Source: Platanthera guangdongensis (Eukaryota; Streptophyta; Magnoliopsida; Asparagales; Orchidaceae). From it: a DNA stretch of 64,000 nt. The position numbers and the translations under genes are program-made. The first letter of the stretch is position 1, and the number at the start of each line of letters is the position of its first letter. The notes beneath the pieces are model-generated. The model ran no database searches, was not told the origin of the DNA, and saw only the letters and a program-made list of their open reading frames with translations. The stretch lies in the NCBI GenBank assembly GCA_039583875.1, contig CM077153.1, positions 110,976,568 through 111,040,567 on the forward strand. Direction: 5' to 3'. Shown here in pieces: positions 62,621-64,000 of this stretch.

Positions 62621-64000
62621 ATGCGGGCTAAGTCCAAGTCGTTGCGGTCTGACAAGGCCACTGCGGTTAGGACAGACGCGACCTCCGCTTTCCACTCAGC
62701 TGACCACAAAGAATGCCGGCTAACAAAAGCCGAGCTGGATGACTTTGTCGAGAAACACATGCAAGGAAGTCCGCTGATCGCGCGGCTTCCCCGACAGGAT
62801 GAGCGGATCAACTCCTCCAATGCAAATCAGATCGCGGTCCCCATCGACCACTTCGACTGCGGCTTCAGCTTCCCGATCATGCTAGAGGCCGTAGCGGTCT
62901 TCGACCACTATGGGGTTGTGCCCGGGCAACTTCCCCCAAACTCGATAGCCGCCATCTACAGCTTCATCTCCTACCTCAGGTCGGAAAGAGTCCGCTTCTC
63001 TATGAGGCTCTTCTGAGAGTGCTTCTCGGTGCGGTCTATCCCGGACTTCGGGACAAAGATCTTCTGGGGGCACCTCTACTTCGGCTGCAGAGGGCTGAAG
63101 ATAGTGAACCTGGCGAACAAGATCGCGAACTGGCCGGAGCGGTTTCTCATCTTCGAGGGAAACCTGGGGTTGCTGCCGGTCGACCCCCAAATCCGCGAAG
63201 AAGCCGCCTTCGGCAGCAGCGGCTTGGACGGCATGGAGAAGGAGATCTACGACTTCTTCAAAGGCGAGCGGCTTGATGTAAACCACTACATCCCGCTGTT
63301 GCCATCGCTAGTAGGAGTAGAGGCGGAAGACAGTAAGCTCCAAGCCGGCCGACCTGATATCTTAGCCGCACGGACTGGGAACTAACTTTGCCTTTATCTT
63401 TGCAGCTGCTGTGGCGGTCCCGCTGAACAAGCCGCAAACTCCTGGCGGCTTGACTCTCACTCAACGAGAGAAGAGAGCGAGGCGTGCCAAGCCGGCGCGG
63501 GTTGCGGAGGAGGAGGAGTCGGACTCCTCTGGAGAGTTCATTCTGCAAGGAACTGGCAGCAGCTTGAAGGATGTCCACGGCGATCCGGCCTTGCGGTGGA
63601 GTCCGGACGGCAAGTCGGTGACGATCTCCACCGCCCTCCCCTACTGGGGGCAAGAAGAAGTAAGCCGCCACGCGAGCGCGGTTGGCGGTGCGCTGTACGG
63701 TAAGCGCAACTTGAAGGCGATGCGGCGAGTTCCTCCAAACGACCTGCCGCGGCTAGCGCGCAAGTCGGCGCGAGGAGCTTCGTGGCAAGTCACTTCATGG
63801 GCCTTGCCTACAAGCAGCTGATGAAGGAGAACAGCGGCCTGAAGACACAGTTAGGCGAACAACAAGAAGAGAACAAGCGGCTTAAGGAAAAGGAGGCGGT
63901 AAGTCATTACCAATACTCGTGCGGTTAGCATTATGTAACCGCGCGACCTTACCTTTACTTTTGCTTTGCAGGAAATGTATAACCCGGCCAACCCCATCTT
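62621..64000 (+). pseudogene. Antisense gene 2 of B2 (Transposase_28-like), exons 1-3 start
   Basis: Exon 1 is 62621-63332, intron 1 is 63333-63405 (GTAAGC..TTTGCAG, 73 bp), exon 2 is 63406-63898, intron 2 is 63899-63971 (GTAAGT..TTTGCAG, 73 bp), and exon 3 starts at 63972 and leaves the window. Exon 1 is conserved with A and B1 (VRTDATSAFHSADHKE, VDFxxGFSFP-like VPIDHFDCGFSFPI, VPGQLPPNSIAAIYSFISYL, FWGHLYFGCRGLKIVNLANK). Exon 2 has LPYWGQEEVSRHASAVGGAL and YGKRNLKAMRRVPPNDLPRL. Two lesions are seen: CGA-to-TGA at 63014-63016 (B1 and A have Arg), and a 1-bp deletion in exon 2 near 63765 that leaves it at 493 nt (remainder 1 instead of 2). Otherwise well preserved. Confidence 0.78.

Larger units (their letters stand above)
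36902..64000 (+). mobile_element. SIRE-like Ty1/copia element hosting two Tat insertions (3' end beyond window)
   Basis: LTR (36902-38516), primer-binding site, gag (38648-40663), pol (40674-41081 and 54228-56975), a GTCGA-repeat region and an extra ORF after pol (57472-59230) follow one another. Element A splits pol, with the reading frame in phase across the insertion (13146 bp including one duplication, divisible by three). B2 splits the extra ORF. RT wording ([18 protein letters not shown]) and the extra 3' ORF place it in the SIRE/Maximus lineage. The 3' LTR must lie right of the window. Confidence 0.83.
59233..64000 (-). mobile_element. Tat-lineage element B2 (3' part; continues beyond window)
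   Basis: A B-family 3' LTR (59233-59893), a polypurine tract and the antisense two-gene module, all on the same layout as B1. Gag and any pol would lie right of the window. It interrupts the extra ORF of the SIRE-like element; the left target bases are CTACT (59228-59232) and the other side is not visible. Confidence 0.88.

Noticed and set aside
1..64000. Host protein-coding gene, tRNA or rRNA gene
   Set aside because: All substantial coding similarity is to retroelements or the element-borne antisense genes. The tRNA-like strings are primer-binding sites only (20575, 24751, 34747, 38520).

Overview
The window reads as flowering-plant nuclear heterochromatin. It is wall-to-wall LTR retrotransposons nested in one another, plus one CACTA DNA transposon. 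I found no host gene, rRNA or tRNA gene, and no prokaryotic signal. The lineages seen are plant-specific: Ty3/gypsy Tat elements with a second RNase H domain, a Ty3/gypsy chromovirus, and Ty1/copia of Tork/Angela-like and SIRE-like types. The species cannot be read from the sequence. All domain names come from motif recognition by eye.

Layout, left to right. 1-2640: 5' part of a Tat element (call it A'), minus strand, open to the window edge, ending in a scrambled LTR. 2641-11966: a second Tat family (B1), minus strand, with degraded gag, no visible pol, and two genes on the opposite strand; a 770-bp CACTA element (8484-9253, TSD AAC) sits in it. 11967-35860: a Tork/Angela-like copia element on the minus strand, split by C (13023-20046, gag-only Tat derivative, TSD TCATC), E (copia, 20145-24576), D (chromovirus, 24577-32482, itself carrying a solo B LTR) and a second solo B LTR (33989-34669). 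35861-36901: an older minus-strand SIRE-like copia remnant. 36902 to beyond the window: a SIRE-like copia element on the plus strand, interrupted by a nearly intact 13.1-kb Tat element (A, 41082-54222, TSD GTAGA) and by B2 (59233 onward, minus strand).

The most interesting content is the 3' module of the Tat elements. A, B1 and B2 each carry two genes antisense to gag-pol, with a TATA box at a similar spacing upstream of each start. Gene 1 encodes a charged coiled-coil protein. Gene 2 encodes a protein resembling the Pfam 'putative gypsy type transposon' family (Transposase_28), with an acidic tract and a basic C-terminus. In all three copies gene 2 is interrupted at the same places by two GT..AG introns of 71-76 bp, and the exons join in frame in the intact copy (561 aa). 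This looks like an autonomous, spliced two-gene cassette carried by a retrotransposon in reverse orientation.

Chronology by nesting: the minus-strand SIRE-like copia is oldest and was hit by the Tork-like copia on one side and the plus-strand SIRE-like element on the other. Then came C, D, E and the B elements. A is young: its two 750-bp LTRs differ at 8 sites by my count, all transitions. Only A (one nonsense codon in gag-pol) and A' (open in the part seen) look recently competent. The rest carry nonsense codons, frameshifts and deletions.
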